Positions 50,063-58,196 of a DNA stretch of 64,000 bases are shown piece by piece. Numbering within the stretch: the first letter of the stretch is position 1; the number at the start of each line of letters is the position of its first letter. The notes below the pieces were generated by a model. That model did not search any database, was not told where the DNA came from, and worked only from the letters and a program-made list of their open reading frames with translations. This DNA is from Taibaiella chishuiensis (lineage in GTDB: Bacteria; Bacteroidota; Bacteroidia; Chitinophagales; Chitinophagaceae): the NCBI RefSeq assembly GCF_003014535.1, contig NZ_PYGD01000001.1:868001-932000 (forward strand), written 5' to 3'. Made by a program: the position numbers and the translations under genes.

Positions 50063-50632
50063 ATGGAAACAAGGGGTTATAATTTTAGCATCGACGCCGG
50101 GGGACCGGTATCCGGCTTGTTCCGGCAACAGGGTATTACCAGCTTTGCCGCTGCTGCGACCCGGGTAAGCAGCTGGCCGTATAAACGGAACCGCGATAAG
50201 AGCGACCTGGCTGCGGTATTTGCGGAGGGTTGTGGTACCTGCAGTACCAAACATGCATTGCTGTATACGCTGGCCGCTGAGCAGGGCCGGCACGAAGTAA
50301 GCCTGGTATTGGGTATCTTTAAAATGAGCGCCGTATCAACGCCTAAGATCAAGGCCAGGCTCGACCGGCATGGCCTGGACTATATGCCCGAAGCGCATAA
50401 TTACCTGCGGATAAATGGTGTGATAGCCGATTATACCTGGCCCGATGCGCCCGGTTTCAGCAATGATATCCTTACCGAGCAGGTAATCGTACCGGCGCAG
50501 ATCACCGGGTTTAAAGTGGCTTTTCACCGCGCCTTTTTGGAGCAGTGGTTATCGGAAAACCCCACTGTACCCTACAATCTTGACGAGCTCTGGATGATCC
50601 GGGAGCAATGCATCAGGGATCTTGCCGGCTGA
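50063..50632 (+). CDS. Transglutaminase-like conserved protein
   Basis: This 189-residue protein has a candidate papain/transglutaminase-type triad. The Cys is in EGCGTCSTKHALLYTLA (about residues 55-71). The His and Asp are in the later segment AHNYLRINGVIADYTWPDA (about 112-130), spaced as in bacterial transglutaminase-like proteins. There is no signal peptide. It is convergent with the araC gene, with 12 bp between the stops. The specific function is unknown, and the fold call rests on the Cys/His/Asp spacing only. Confidence 0.65.
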   Translation: METRGYNFSIDAGGPVSGLFRQQGITSFAAAATRVSSWPYKRNRDKSDLAAVFAEGCGTCSTKHALLYTLAAEQGRHEVSLVLGIFKMSAVSTPKIKARLDRHGLDYMPEAHNYLRINGVIADYTWPDAPGFSNDILTEQVIVPAQITGFKVAFHRAFLEQWLSENPTVPYNLDELWMIREQCIRDLAG

Positions 50633-50644
50633 TTGCCGAGAGCC

Positions 50645-51445
50645 TTATACTCTTGAGGGCGATATGCCGTATACCTTTTTGAAAGCGAAAGAAAAATGGG
50701 AAAGGTCCTCGAAACCCAGGTCCAGGTAGACATCAGAAGGCGCCCTGCCTTTGTTCTTAATCTGGTAATACGCTTCTTCCAGCCTGCGTTGTACCAGCCA
50801 TTTGCCCGGCGATGTATGGAAGATCTTTTCGAAATCGCGTTTAAACGCGGCCAGGCTGCGACCGGTAAGGTAGGCGAAGCGGCTGAGCTGTACATTGAAA
50901 TGAAAGTTGCGATTCATAAAAGCGGCCAGGTCGATCTTACCCGGAGGGTCGAAGTCGAAGAGCACGTCTTTCAATTCCGGTGCGGTTTGCAGCAATACCA
51001 GGATGGCCTCTTTCAGTTTCAGGGCCAGCAGCGAAGGACTGAAAGGCGCCTGCGCATTTTCATAGGGTAACAGCGATTCGATATAACTCCGCAAAAGCGG
51101 GCTGGACGGTAGTTCCAGCACGGCGTCGCCCGATGCCCGCGGTACTGCGCTGTAAGGATATTCTTTGCAGAAGTCCTGTAAAACCTCCTGGCTGAGATAG
51201 ATGGATAAAGACCGGAACTCACCATTTTCGGGTGGTTGTTTGCTGAACTTAACCAGGCGGTTGCGTTTCACGAAGCGCAGATCGCCGGGTTGATACACAT
51301 AAGTTTTATGGCCGTCGTTCAATTCCAGTGTGCCCGATAGCTGATAGCTGAGCACATGTTCGGGTACAAACTGTTCGCCTTCCCTGCTGCGTTCATAGTA
51401 GCAGGAATAAACAATCGCGTTATCGTGAATACCGTTGGTCTCCAT
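50645..51445 (-). CDS. AraC-family transcriptional regulator
   Basis: This 266-residue protein has an N-terminal cupin-like sensor domain (EHVLSYQLSGTLELNDGHKTYVYQPGDLRFV). The C-terminal double helix-turn-helix comprises LSRFAYLTGRSLAAFKRDFE and PSDVYLDLGFEDLSHFSFAFKKVYGISP. It lies downstream of the SDR gene on the same strand, with an operator-like inverted repeat in the 90-bp gap, so it may control itself and the SDR gene. The effector is unknown. Confidence 0.92.
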   Translation of the reverse strand: METNGIHDNAIVYSCYYERSREGEQFVPEHVLSYQLSGTLELNDGHKTYVYQPGDLRFVKRNRLVKFSKQPPENGEFRSLSIYLSQEVLQDFCKEYPYSAVPRASGDAVLELPSSPLLRSYIESLLPYENAQAPFSPSLLALKLKEAILVLLQTAPELKDVLFDFDPPGKIDLAAFMNRNFHFNVQLSRFAYLTGRSLAAFKRDFEKIFHTSPGKWLVQRRLEEAYYQIKNKGRAPSDVYLDLGFEDLSHFSFAFKKVYGISPSRV

Positions 51446-51457
51446 AAGGTAAAAGTA

Positions 51458-51490
51458 AGCAGTATTGCTCTATACTGTGGCAATACTGCT
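51458..51490. promoter_or_regulatory. Operator-like inverted repeat upstream of araC
   Basis: AGCAGTATTGC (51458-51468) and GCAATACTGCT (51480-51490) are perfect 11-bp arms separated by 11 bp, centred about 30 bp upstream of the araC start. A TACTTTTA -7-like element overlaps its promoter-proximal edge on the minus strand. No T tract follows, so it is more likely a protein-binding site than a terminator. Confidence 0.55.
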
Positions 51491-51535
51491 GTTGGTTAGG
51501 TTAAAAGATGCAATGATGGCTGCGCACTCCCCGGA

Positions 51536-52432
51536 CTAGGAACGGTCTGCTCCTTCCTGTTTTACCAGGATCTTGCCAAAGCTGGTGCTCAGGAAGTCGA
51601 CGGCTTCATCGTGGTCGGTACTTTTGCTTACCGCGATCCACTGTTCCAGTTCGGCCTGTCTTTCTTTTTGTGCGGCCTGTACCATGGCTACCGCTTCGCT
51701 GCCCAATAGCAGGTGTACCGGTGGCTCGGGGCTTTCGGTAAGGCGGATCATGGCTTGGGCGGCCTTATCGGGATCGCCCATCGGAACAAAGTTCCCGTCT
51801 TTGATAAAGTCGGCACGCTGGTCTACCGATTGTTCATAACCGGGCACCTGCGGTGCATAACTCATCGAGGCGCCGGCCCAATCGGTACTGAAGCCACCGG
51901 GCTCTACGCTGGTTACAAAAATGCCCAGGGGGGCTACCTCTTTGGCCAGGGCCTCGCTAAAGCCACCCAGGCCGAACTTGGCCGCCTGGTACATGGTAAG
52001 TCCTGCATTGCCTACACGGCCGCCTACCGAACTGATCTGGAGGATACGGCCCGAGCGCTGCCGGCGCATATGCGGCAATACGGCCCTGGTAATGGCGATA
52101 GGCGCATACAGATTGGTTTCCAGTTGACTGCGCATCTGCTCCTCGGTATAGGCTTCTGCAGCGCCTATAATGCCAAAGCCTGCGTTGTTGACCAATACAT
52201 CGATCCTGCCGAAACGGGCTATAGCCTGCGCTACCGCCTGCCCGATCTGTTGCGTGTTGTTGACGTCGAGCGAGAGGGGCAGTACCTGGTCCGGGTATTG
52301 TTGGCGGAGCGTTTCGAGCCCCGTAATGTCCCGGGCGGTGGCGATTACCAGGTCGCCCTGGGCTAATACTGCGTTGGTAAGGCTGCGTCCCAATCCGCGG
52401 GAGCTACCGGTTATGAACCATACTTTTTTCAT
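51536..52432 (-). CDS. SDR-family oxidoreductase
   Basis: This 298-residue classical short-chain dehydrogenase has the Rossmann motif TGSSRGLGR (residues 8-16) and LVNNAGFG. The catalytic Ser lies near QISSVGGRVG, with YQAAKFG as the Tyr-x-x-x-Lys motif. It uses NAD(P)H to reduce or oxidise carbonyl substrates. The C-terminus, ~45 residues longer than the core, is typical of this subgroup. The gene precedes araC on the same strand, and a pair of 15-bp direct repeats lies upstream of its promoter region. Confidence 0.93.
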   Translation of the reverse strand: MKKVWFITGSSRGLGRSLTNAVLAQGDLVIATARDITGLETLRQQYPDQVLPLSLDVNNTQQIGQAVAQAIARFGRIDVLVNNAGFGIIGAAEAYTEEQMRSQLETNLYAPIAITRAVLPHMRRQRSGRILQISSVGGRVGNAGLTMYQAAKFGLGGFSEALAKEVAPLGIFVTSVEPGGFSTDWAGASMSYAPQVPGYEQSVDQRADFIKDGNFVPMGDPDKAAQAMIRLTESPEPPVHLLLGSEAVAMVQAAQKERQAELEQWIAVSKSTDHDEAVDFLSTSFGKILVKQEGADRS

Positions 52433-52487
52433 GTTTTAATTTTTTTGTTTTACAACACAAAGGTGGTACATAAACGCCCCTGGCTGG

Positions 52488-52525
52488 TTTGTTGAAAGGC
52501 TCAGTTTTTGTTTGTTGAAAAGCTC
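52488..52525. promoter_or_regulatory. 15-bp direct repeats upstream of the SDR gene
   Basis: TTTGTTGAAAGGCTC (52488-52502) and TTTGTTGAAAAGCTC (52511-52525) differ at one position and repeat with a 23-bp period, about two helical turns. They lie just beyond a CCTTTG -7-like element of the SDR gene (about 52460). Such a placement is typical of an AraC-type activator binding as a dimer upstream of -33. Confidence 0.55.
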
Positions 52526-52611
52526 GTGTTTCTATTCCCCGCGAGCGGTCATAAACAGTTTGTGCCGCTTTGTTGTTTAGATCAACGTATCATTGCAAAA
52601 AGACAGGAATT

Positions 52612-53103
52612 ATGATCAGAACACTACTACTATCCGGTATAATGGCGTTTGGCCTTTTGGTGCAGCAGCAGGCAGCGGCTCAGCAATCGGTTACCATCAA
52701 CAGGCAAAGCTTTGGCGGCGGTTATCCCGCGGTATTGCTCGATGTAAAAAGCGGCAAGATCACGAAGCTGGCTAAGGATTTCAGGGAAGAGGACCTGGCT
52801 GGCGATGCCGATCTCTGGATCGAACCCCGCGACCCGGAGATCAATTGCCTGGAGCGCGCCGAAGATGCTAAGTTGAAAGGGCTGAGCCCGCACCTGCTGG
52901 TCGCAGAACAGGCTTTCGACGCTATGGATGAAAAAAGTATACCCAAACAGATCGACCGCGATGCTTTGCGGAAGGACCAGATCGTTGCCGGCACGGTGTT
53001 CTGGCTGCAGGCCAGCAATAACTCGGTATATAAAGTAAGGATCGACCGGGTTGAACCGGGCGCTGAAACCCTGGTACTGACCATTGCCCTGGTACGCCGT
53101 TAG
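52612..53103 (+). CDS. Secreted protein of unknown function
   Basis: This 163-residue protein has a signal peptide (LLLSGIMAFGLLVQQQAAA). The mature domain contains VTINRQSFGGGYPAVLLDVKSG and LWIEPRDPEINCLERAE, and ends LVLTIALVRR. No catalytic motif or lipobox is seen. The start at 52612 is preferred over the in-frame upstream ATG (52570) because it begins directly with the signal peptide. It is convergent with the MocR-like gene. I do not recognise the family. Confidence 0.65.
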   Translation: MIRTLLLSGIMAFGLLVQQQAAAQQSVTINRQSFGGGYPAVLLDVKSGKITKLAKDFREEDLAGDADLWIEPRDPEINCLERAEDAKLKGLSPHLLVAEQAFDAMDEKSIPKQIDRDALRKDQIVAGTVFWLQASNNSVYKVRIDRVEPGAETLVLTIALVRR

Positions 53104-53135
53104 GGGTTACCGGCGCTGTTTGCGGTGTTTAAGCA

Positions 53136-54614
53136 TTATGTGCCGGTAAGGCGTAAAGCGGCCTGCAGGATATCTACTGCTTTTTCGAGACCGGCGGTAT
53201 CGAGCGAGGCGAAACCAAAACGAAACGCATTGAAATCAGCGCCTTTACCCGGGTGATATACGGTGCCCGCAATCCGGAGTCCGCGGCTAGCCGCCCGGGC
53301 AATTACCTTTTCCAGCGGCACACCGGGTTTAAACTGCAGCCACATGGCCATACCGCCATCCGGTTTTTTAAATTCTATGGTTTCTCCAAACGTTGTGCTG
53401 AGCAGGTTGCCCAGGTAATCGCAGCGTTGGCAATACAACTTATTTGCTTTTTGTATCAACCGGGTAAGATCCCCGTTTTCGATCAGGCCGGCAACCACCT
53501 GCTCCGAGAATACATCGCCCCTGAGGTCGATCAGTATGCGCTTCCTGGCGGCGGCATGTATAAATTTTTCGGCCGCCACGATGTAACCCAGGCGGAACGG
53601 GGTGCCCAGCACCTTGGTCAGTGATCCGATATAGATAATATTGCCCTCGTGGTGCCCGCTGGCGAGGGGGAGATAGGGGTCGGATTGAAACTGGAAGTCG
53701 TAATCATAATCATCTTCAATAACGGCCAGTTGGTAATTACGTACCAGCTGCAGTAAGTGATTGCGTCGCTCCACACCCAGGGTTACCGTAGTGGGATGAT
53801 GATGATGGGGAATAACGTACAGTAATTTAACCGCTTGTGTTTTAAGCACCTCTTCGACCATATCGGTACGCATACCCTGGTCGTCTACCGGTATCCGGAT
53901 CAGCTCTGCGCCCAGGTTTTCAAAAATCATATTGGCGAAAAAATAACTGGGGTCGCTGACGATCACCTTGTCACCCGGTTTGATAATGAGTGCGGCAGCG
54001 ACGTAGATGGCCATTTGCGCGCCTCTCGTGGTCAGCAGGTGTTCCACACGGATGTCGAGCCCCCGTGTCTGGGTTAAAAAGCCGCACAGTGCCGATCTGA
54101 AGTCTGCCGATCCTTCCAGCTCCCAACCCGAACTTATCTTTTTCAGCATAGGGTATTCCAGCGCCCTCCGGTATTCTTTAAGCATGGCATCGGCCGGCAA
54201 CAGGCTAATGTCCGGGAAGCCGTCGTCTACTACTATTTCCGGGCCACGGGAGACGGATGCCGGGTAGCTGAAGTCGGGGAATTGCTCATAGGAGAAGCCC
54301 GGGCCGGTATTGTAGCCGCCCTGGCGATGGTTATGATAAGACCTTGGTTTGGTTACGGGCAACTGTGGCGATACGATAAATCCCTTGCGGGGCAGGCTGT
54401 CCAGCCAGTTGCCGGCTACCAGGTAGTCGTAGGCCGCGGTAATCGTTTTCCGGTGCAATCCCAGGTCGGTGGCCAGTATGCGGGTACTGGGCAGTTCGGT
54501 TCCCGGCAACAGCTTTCCCTCCTGTATCAGGCGGATAAAATGCAGCGCAATCTGTTTGAAAACGGCCGTGTGGCTGCTTTTATCAATGGCAAGCAGGTTT
54601 TTGTAGGGAAGCAT
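53136..54614 (-). CDS. MocR-type regulator (GntR HTH fused to aminotransferase domain)
   Basis: This 492-residue protein has an N-terminal GntR winged helix (LPSTRILATDLGLHRKTITAAYDYLVAGNW). A fold-type I aminotransferase domain follows, with TTRGAQMAIYVAA, SDPSYFF and EDDYDYDFQF, and the PLP lysine in IGSLTKVLGTPFRLGY. MocR/PdxR/GabR regulators bind PLP and control B6 or amino acid genes. The gene is divergent from the DoxX gene. The B6 genes pdxS and pdxT are not present here. It has a clear promoter (TAAATTTG with TTTG 19 bp upstream). Confidence 0.92.
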   Translation of the reverse strand: MLPYKNLLAIDKSSHTAVFKQIALHFIRLIQEGKLLPGTELPSTRILATDLGLHRKTITAAYDYLVAGNWLDSLPRKGFIVSPQLPVTKPRSYHNHRQGGYNTGPGFSYEQFPDFSYPASVSRGPEIVVDDGFPDISLLPADAMLKEYRRALEYPMLKKISSGWELEGSADFRSALCGFLTQTRGLDIRVEHLLTTRGAQMAIYVAAALIIKPGDKVIVSDPSYFFANMIFENLGAELIRIPVDDQGMRTDMVEEVLKTQAVKLLYVIPHHHHPTTVTLGVERRNHLLQLVRNYQLAVIEDDYDYDFQFQSDPYLPLASGHHEGNIIYIGSLTKVLGTPFRLGYIVAAEKFIHAAARKRILIDLRGDVFSEQVVAGLIENGDLTRLIQKANKLYCQRCDYLGNLLSTTFGETIEFKKPDGGMAMWLQFKPGVPLEKVIARAASRGLRIAGTVYHPGKGADFNAFRFGFASLDTAGLEKAVDILQAALRLTGT

Positions 54615-54642
54615 AATAAGACCGGGTAAACGATACCGGAAC

Positions 54643-54673
54643 CAAATTTAGTTGAAATGCAGGACCGGTCAAA
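54643..54673 (-). promoter_or_regulatory. Promoter of the MocR-like gene
   Basis: On the minus strand, TTTG (54670-54673) and TAAATTTG (54643-54650) are separated by 19 bp, matching the Bacteroidota -33/-7 layout exactly. Confidence 0.65.
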
Positions 54674-54826
54674 ATGAGCAAATTGGCTATTAACGGACTA
54701 TTCCCGGCGGGGTTGTGACTACAATCGTTGCCGGGCACGGTGTTCAGGCGCAGCATCCCGGGCGTGGCTGTAACTGGACTACCTGGGGCGGCACATCTGG
54801 CCGGTCAACCGGGTATCGCGGCCGGT

Positions 54827-54834
54827 TACCTTTG
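54827..54834 (+). promoter_or_regulatory. Promoter -7 element for the DoxX gene
   Basis: TACCTTTG is an exact consensus match, 20 nt before the ATG at 54855. Confidence 0.55.
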
Positions 54835-54854
54835 TATCCTAATATAGAAACAGT

Positions 54855-55319
54855 ATGAAAGGGCTTTACCCGATTGCTCAATTCCTGCTCCGGTGCGCAT
54901 TAGGCATCGGCTTCCTACTGCCCGTGCTGGATCGCCTGGGTTATTTTGGCGCAGCCGGGTCGGAACATGTGGCCTGGGGCGATTGGCCGAGTTTTGTAGC
55001 ATATACGCACCAGCTCATGCCTTATCTCGGTGTGCAGGTAGCATCTTTTTTCGGCTTTATCGCCACCTGTCTCGAAGTGCTTTTCGGTATCCTGTTGCTC
55101 GCAGGGTATAAGACCAGGTTGATGGCTTTAGGCAGTTCCGGGCTTACCCTCGTGTTTGCCTTAAGTATGCTGCTCTTCCTGCATTTCCGGGCGCCGTTTA
55201 ATTACTCCGTTTTTGTCGTCAGCTTTTCGGGTTTATTGCTGGCCTCCGGCTCCCGTTTTCCCTGGAGTATCGATGCTTACCTGGAGCGCAGCAGGAAAAA
55301 TCCTCGGGCTAACGAATAA
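54855..55319 (+). CDS. DoxX-family membrane protein
   Basis: This 154-residue four-helix membrane protein has the DoxX/DoxD pattern: LLRCALGIGFLLPVLDRLGYFG, then FFGFIATCLEVLFGILLLAGYKTRLMALGSSGLTL. The C-terminal helix is VFVVSFSGLLLASGSRF. DoxX proteins take part in thiosulfate:quinone oxidoreduction or oxidative stress complexes; the function here is not known. It is divergent from the MocR-like regulator, a common arrangement for a regulated target. Confidence 0.88.
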   Translation: MKGLYPIAQFLLRCALGIGFLLPVLDRLGYFGAAGSEHVAWGDWPSFVAYTHQLMPYLGVQVASFFGFIATCLEVLFGILLLAGYKTRLMALGSSGLTLVFALSMLLFLHFRAPFNYSVFVVSFSGLLLASGSRFPWSIDAYLERSRKNPRANE

Positions 55320-55489
55320 TACCGATTAGGAAGCTAGCGCCATATGGCGATAAGAGCAGGTTCCTCCGGCCTGGCTTAAGGGGAAGCGTATGCCCTCGAA
55401 ATCCGCTCTGGTAGACCTTTACGCGGGGCATTACGTGGGACATGCAGGATATTTATTTCTTTTTTTTAACCACTAAATATAAACAGTAA

Positions 55490-56110
55490 ATGGCTAAGGT
55501 ATTGATTGTAAACGCCAGTGCGCGTAAGGAGCGATCGTTAAGCAGGTTTATGACGAATGTATTTGCAGAAACATGGAAAAACAAACACCCGGATGATAAG
55601 ATCAGCTACAGGGAGGTGGGACAGGCGCCTGTGCCACATGTTACGGAGGCCTGGATAGCCGGGGCTTTCAAGCCACCGGCGCTCAGAACGGCCGAAGACC
55701 TGGAAGCACTGAAGGTAAGCGATGAGCTGGTGGCTGAGTTAAAGGAAACTGATGTGATCGTTTTGGGTACGCCCATGTACAACTGGTCGGTGCCCAGTGC
55801 CTTGAAAGCTTATATAGACCAGGTTTTACGGGTCAATGAAACGGTATTGATCAGCAGCGACAATCCCCGTAATCCTTACCAGGGACTGTTGAAAGACAAA
55901 AAGGTCTACCTCTTGATGGCCCGGGGCAATAACGGTTATGATCCCGGCGATTTCTACGAGTACATGGATTTTCAGACTAATTATTTGAAGACGGTCTTCC
56001 GCATTATGGGCATCGAGGATATCACGGATCTTGCTATAAACGGGGTGGGCCTGGTGCAGGAGTCCCTGGACTTTGCCACTGCAAAAGTTGCGGGACTGAT
56101 CCGGAACTAG
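55490..56110 (+). CDS. azoR: FMN-dependent NADH-azoreductase (flavodoxin-fold quinone reductase)
   Basis: This 206-residue flavodoxin-like protein has the AzoR pattern: an N-terminal phosphate loop VNASARKERSLSRFM, GTPMYNWSVPSALKAYIDQV at the flavin site, and MARGNNGYDPGDF. The family reduces quinones and azo bonds by two electrons at the expense of NADH. It has a 170-bp leader region upstream, including the palindrome CGCCATATGGCG near 55340. It is followed by an acetyltransferase gene 75 nt downstream. Confidence 0.9.
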   Translation: MAKVLIVNASARKERSLSRFMTNVFAETWKNKHPDDKISYREVGQAPVPHVTEAWIAGAFKPPALRTAEDLEALKVSDELVAELKETDVIVLGTPMYNWSVPSALKAYIDQVLRVNETVLISSDNPRNPYQGLLKDKKVYLLMARGNNGYDPGDFYEYMDFQTNYLKTVFRIMGIEDITDLAINGVGLVQESLDFATAKVAGLIRN

Positions 56111-56185
56111 TATCCGTTTTTTATAAAAAATAAAGCCGGAACCAGCAGCAGTCATGTATCCCCGGCTTTTAAAACAACCGATCTT

Positions 56186-56641
56186 ATGGATTTTTTAATA
56201 GCGAACAACCGCGCGGAAATTGCTTTTTGTAAAGATGCGCTTTTTGCCTTCAGGACCAATCTTGAAGCCGCTTCCTATATCGACCTGGTGATGCATATGA
56301 TCACCTATGAAAACTTCAAACTGGTTTATATTCCCAACGACGATCATACCGGCGCCGCGGCATTTATAGGTTACCGGGTTATGCATACACTCCGTACGGG
56401 CTGGATGATCTATGTCGATGACCTGTATACCGACCCGGCTTGCAGGGGCAAAGGCAATGCGGGCGCCTTACTGGATTATGTGCACCGGGAAGCGGCCACA
56501 GCCGGTATCAAAACCGTGCATCTCGATAGCGGGTATATGTTACACGATGCGCACCGGCTTTACCTCAATAAAGGGTATGTGCTGGCCTGTAATCATTTTG
56601 CAAAAACGTTAGCTGCCCCGGAACATAAGGAACACTTATAA
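56186..56641 (+). CDS. GNAT-family N-acetyltransferase
   Basis: This 151-residue GNAT has the acetyl-CoA site motif A VDDLYTDPACRGKGNAGALLDYV (about residues 75-97, with the R/Q-G-x-G/A signature RGKGNAG). Motif B is TVHLDSGYMLHDAHRLYLNKGYV. The acceptor is unknown. It lies between the azoreductase and sdhC genes on the same strand, 31 nt before the latter, so the three may form one transcript. Confidence 0.88.
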   Translation: MDFLIANNRAEIAFCKDALFAFRTNLEAASYIDLVMHMITYENFKLVYIPNDDHTGAAAFIGYRVMHTLRTGWMIYVDDLYTDPACRGKGNAGALLDYVHREAATAGIKTVHLDSGYMLHDAHRLYLNKGYVLACNHFAKTLAAPEHKEHL

Positions 56642-56672
56642 CCGGATCTGAATACCGTAAAAAAGAAAAATT

Positions 56673-57344
56673 ATGAAACCATTGCTCCGGGCATTTAAAA
56701 GTTCTGTCGGGAAAAAGATCACGATGGCATTGACCGGTTTATTCCTGGTCAGTTTCCTGGTGGTGCATGCCGGTGTTAATGCGCTCATCTTTTACAACGA
56801 TGGTGGTGCCACCTTCAACAGGGGCGCGCATTTTATGGGTACCAATCCCATTATCCGGACAATTGAAGTGGCACTAGTCGCCGGTTTGCTGTTGCATATT
56901 ATCCAGTCGCTCCTGCTTTGGCGCGCCAATAAGGCTGCACGCACGCGCCGGTATGCGATGGTGAAGCATGCTCCGCGGCAACGCTGGTACAGCAGGAGCA
57001 TGACCCTGTTGGGTATCCTGATCCTCTTTTTCCTTATCGTGCATACTTCGGGCTTCTGGATCCCTAACCGGGTACACCAGCTCAGGTATGGCGAAGAGTT
57101 GCCTTTATATACAATGATGCTGGCTAAGTTTGCCGACCCGGCTACGGTGGTCATTTACCTGGCTGGTGTATGCGCGCTCTTCTGGCATCTGTTGCATGGC
57201 TTCAGCAGCGCTTTTCAAAGCCTGGGACTAAGCCACAGGAAGTACGGTCCTCTTATAAAATTTGCAGGCATGGCATTTTCAGGTATCCTCTGTACTGCCT
57301 TCGCTATGATGCCGGTTGCCATGTTGCTGAAGTGGATCAACTGA
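56673..57344 (+). CDS. sdhC: Succinate dehydrogenase cytochrome b subunit (b558 family)
   Basis: This 223-residue, five-helix diheme-type cytochrome b subunit begins FKSSVGKKITMALTGLFLVSFLVVHAGVNALIF. Conserved His residues lie in each main helix (VVHAG, LLLHIIQSL, FLIVHTSGFW, FWHLLHGFSSAF), fitting two b hemes. The subunit anchors SdhA/SdhB to the membrane and reduces menaquinone. No sdhA or sdhB follows: the next gene is on the other strand. So this is an orphan or second copy, or the operon is split. Confidence 0.9.
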   Translation: MKPLLRAFKSSVGKKITMALTGLFLVSFLVVHAGVNALIFYNDGGATFNRGAHFMGTNPIIRTIEVALVAGLLLHIIQSLLLWRANKAARTRRYAMVKHAPRQRWYSRSMTLLGILILFFLIVHTSGFWIPNRVHQLRYGEELPLYTMMLAKFADPATVVIYLAGVCALFWHLLHGFSSAFQSLGLSHRKYGPLIKFAGMAFSGILCTAFAMMPVAMLLKWIN

Positions 57345-57382
57345 TGCAAAGCGGGCTACAGGCTAAGCGTACAATCCTGTTA

Positions 57383-57955
57383 TTAACCCTTGCCGGCCGG
57401 CAACAGTAATGATACATCCAGCTCCAGGTGGATGTCCAGCGGTTCCAGTTGTACCAGTTCGGGGTCAGGTTCGGTTGCCGGCCTGGCCCCCTGGCTTATA
57501 TAGAAGTCGACGGTACGCCGGGTGGGCGTTGCCGATATATAGAGGTGTTGTGCACCAAAGCCTGCGGCAATTTTCCTGGTCCGGTCCAGCAATTGCAGGG
57601 CTATATGGCGGCCACGGTAGGTACGGCTTACATAGAGGATATCCATTTTACAATATTGTTGCCGGCTGCCCCTGCGTTGCCGTTCTACCGAGGCCATGCC
57701 GGCAATCAGGGTACCGTCGAAACACCCGATCACACGGCCTCCTGTCCGGATTATCTCTTTTTGCCGGCTTATCATATCCTGCAGCTCCTGCTCGTCAAAC
57801 CCGGTTACTTCCTGGTAGTCCGGGGCCAGTTGTAATATGCCGTCCCGGTACCGGTACGATTCCCAAAACGTTTCGCTGCGGTCTATTTCCCCCAGTCTTA
57901 TCACCTCTTCAGACTCCAATTCCCGGAAGAGCAGTGCATCCTGTGTTAACATCAT
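57383..57955 (-). CDS. GNAT-family N-acetyltransferase
   Basis: This 190-residue GNAT has the acetyl-CoA signature RTYRGRHIALQLLDRTRKIA (R-G-x-x-I-A type) and a motif B-like HLYISATPTRRTVDFYISQG. The N-terminal region (LFRELESEEVIRLGEIDRSE) is unlike the other GNAT at 56186, so the two are not close paralogues. The substrate is unknown. It is convergent with sdhC, with 38 bp between the stops and no clear terminator. Confidence 0.88.
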   Translation of the reverse strand: MMLTQDALLFRELESEEVIRLGEIDRSETFWESYRYRDGILQLAPDYQEVTGFDEQELQDMISRQKEIIRTGGRVIGCFDGTLIAGMASVERQRRGSRQQYCKMDILYVSRTYRGRHIALQLLDRTRKIAAGFGAQHLYISATPTRRTVDFYISQGARPATEPDPELVQLEPLDIHLELDVSLLLPAGKG

Positions 57956-58119
57956 GGGCTACTGTTTTTAAGGTCGCGTTTTATTTTCTTGCAAAGTTAG
58001 CAAGGCGGGGCGAACCCTGGCGGGTTCCTTTATTTGTACCGGATGTAAAGCCGGGATAGAGGAAGCTGTTACCTGAATTTTTTTCTAACCGGTTGTTGTT
58101 ACAGATCATGTTTTTAATC

Positions 58120-58127
58120 TAGATTTG
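58120..58127 (+). promoter_or_regulatory. Promoter -7 element for the first GEVED protein
   Basis: TAGATTTG matches the consensus exactly, 69 nt before the ATG at 58197, with TTG pairs about 21 nt upstream. Confidence 0.5.
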
Positions 58128-58196
58128 CGTCGCAAAAACTGTTGTAAATCAACGGTAAGCACCAATTTTTAAACCACAAACCACAAACCGCATCTT

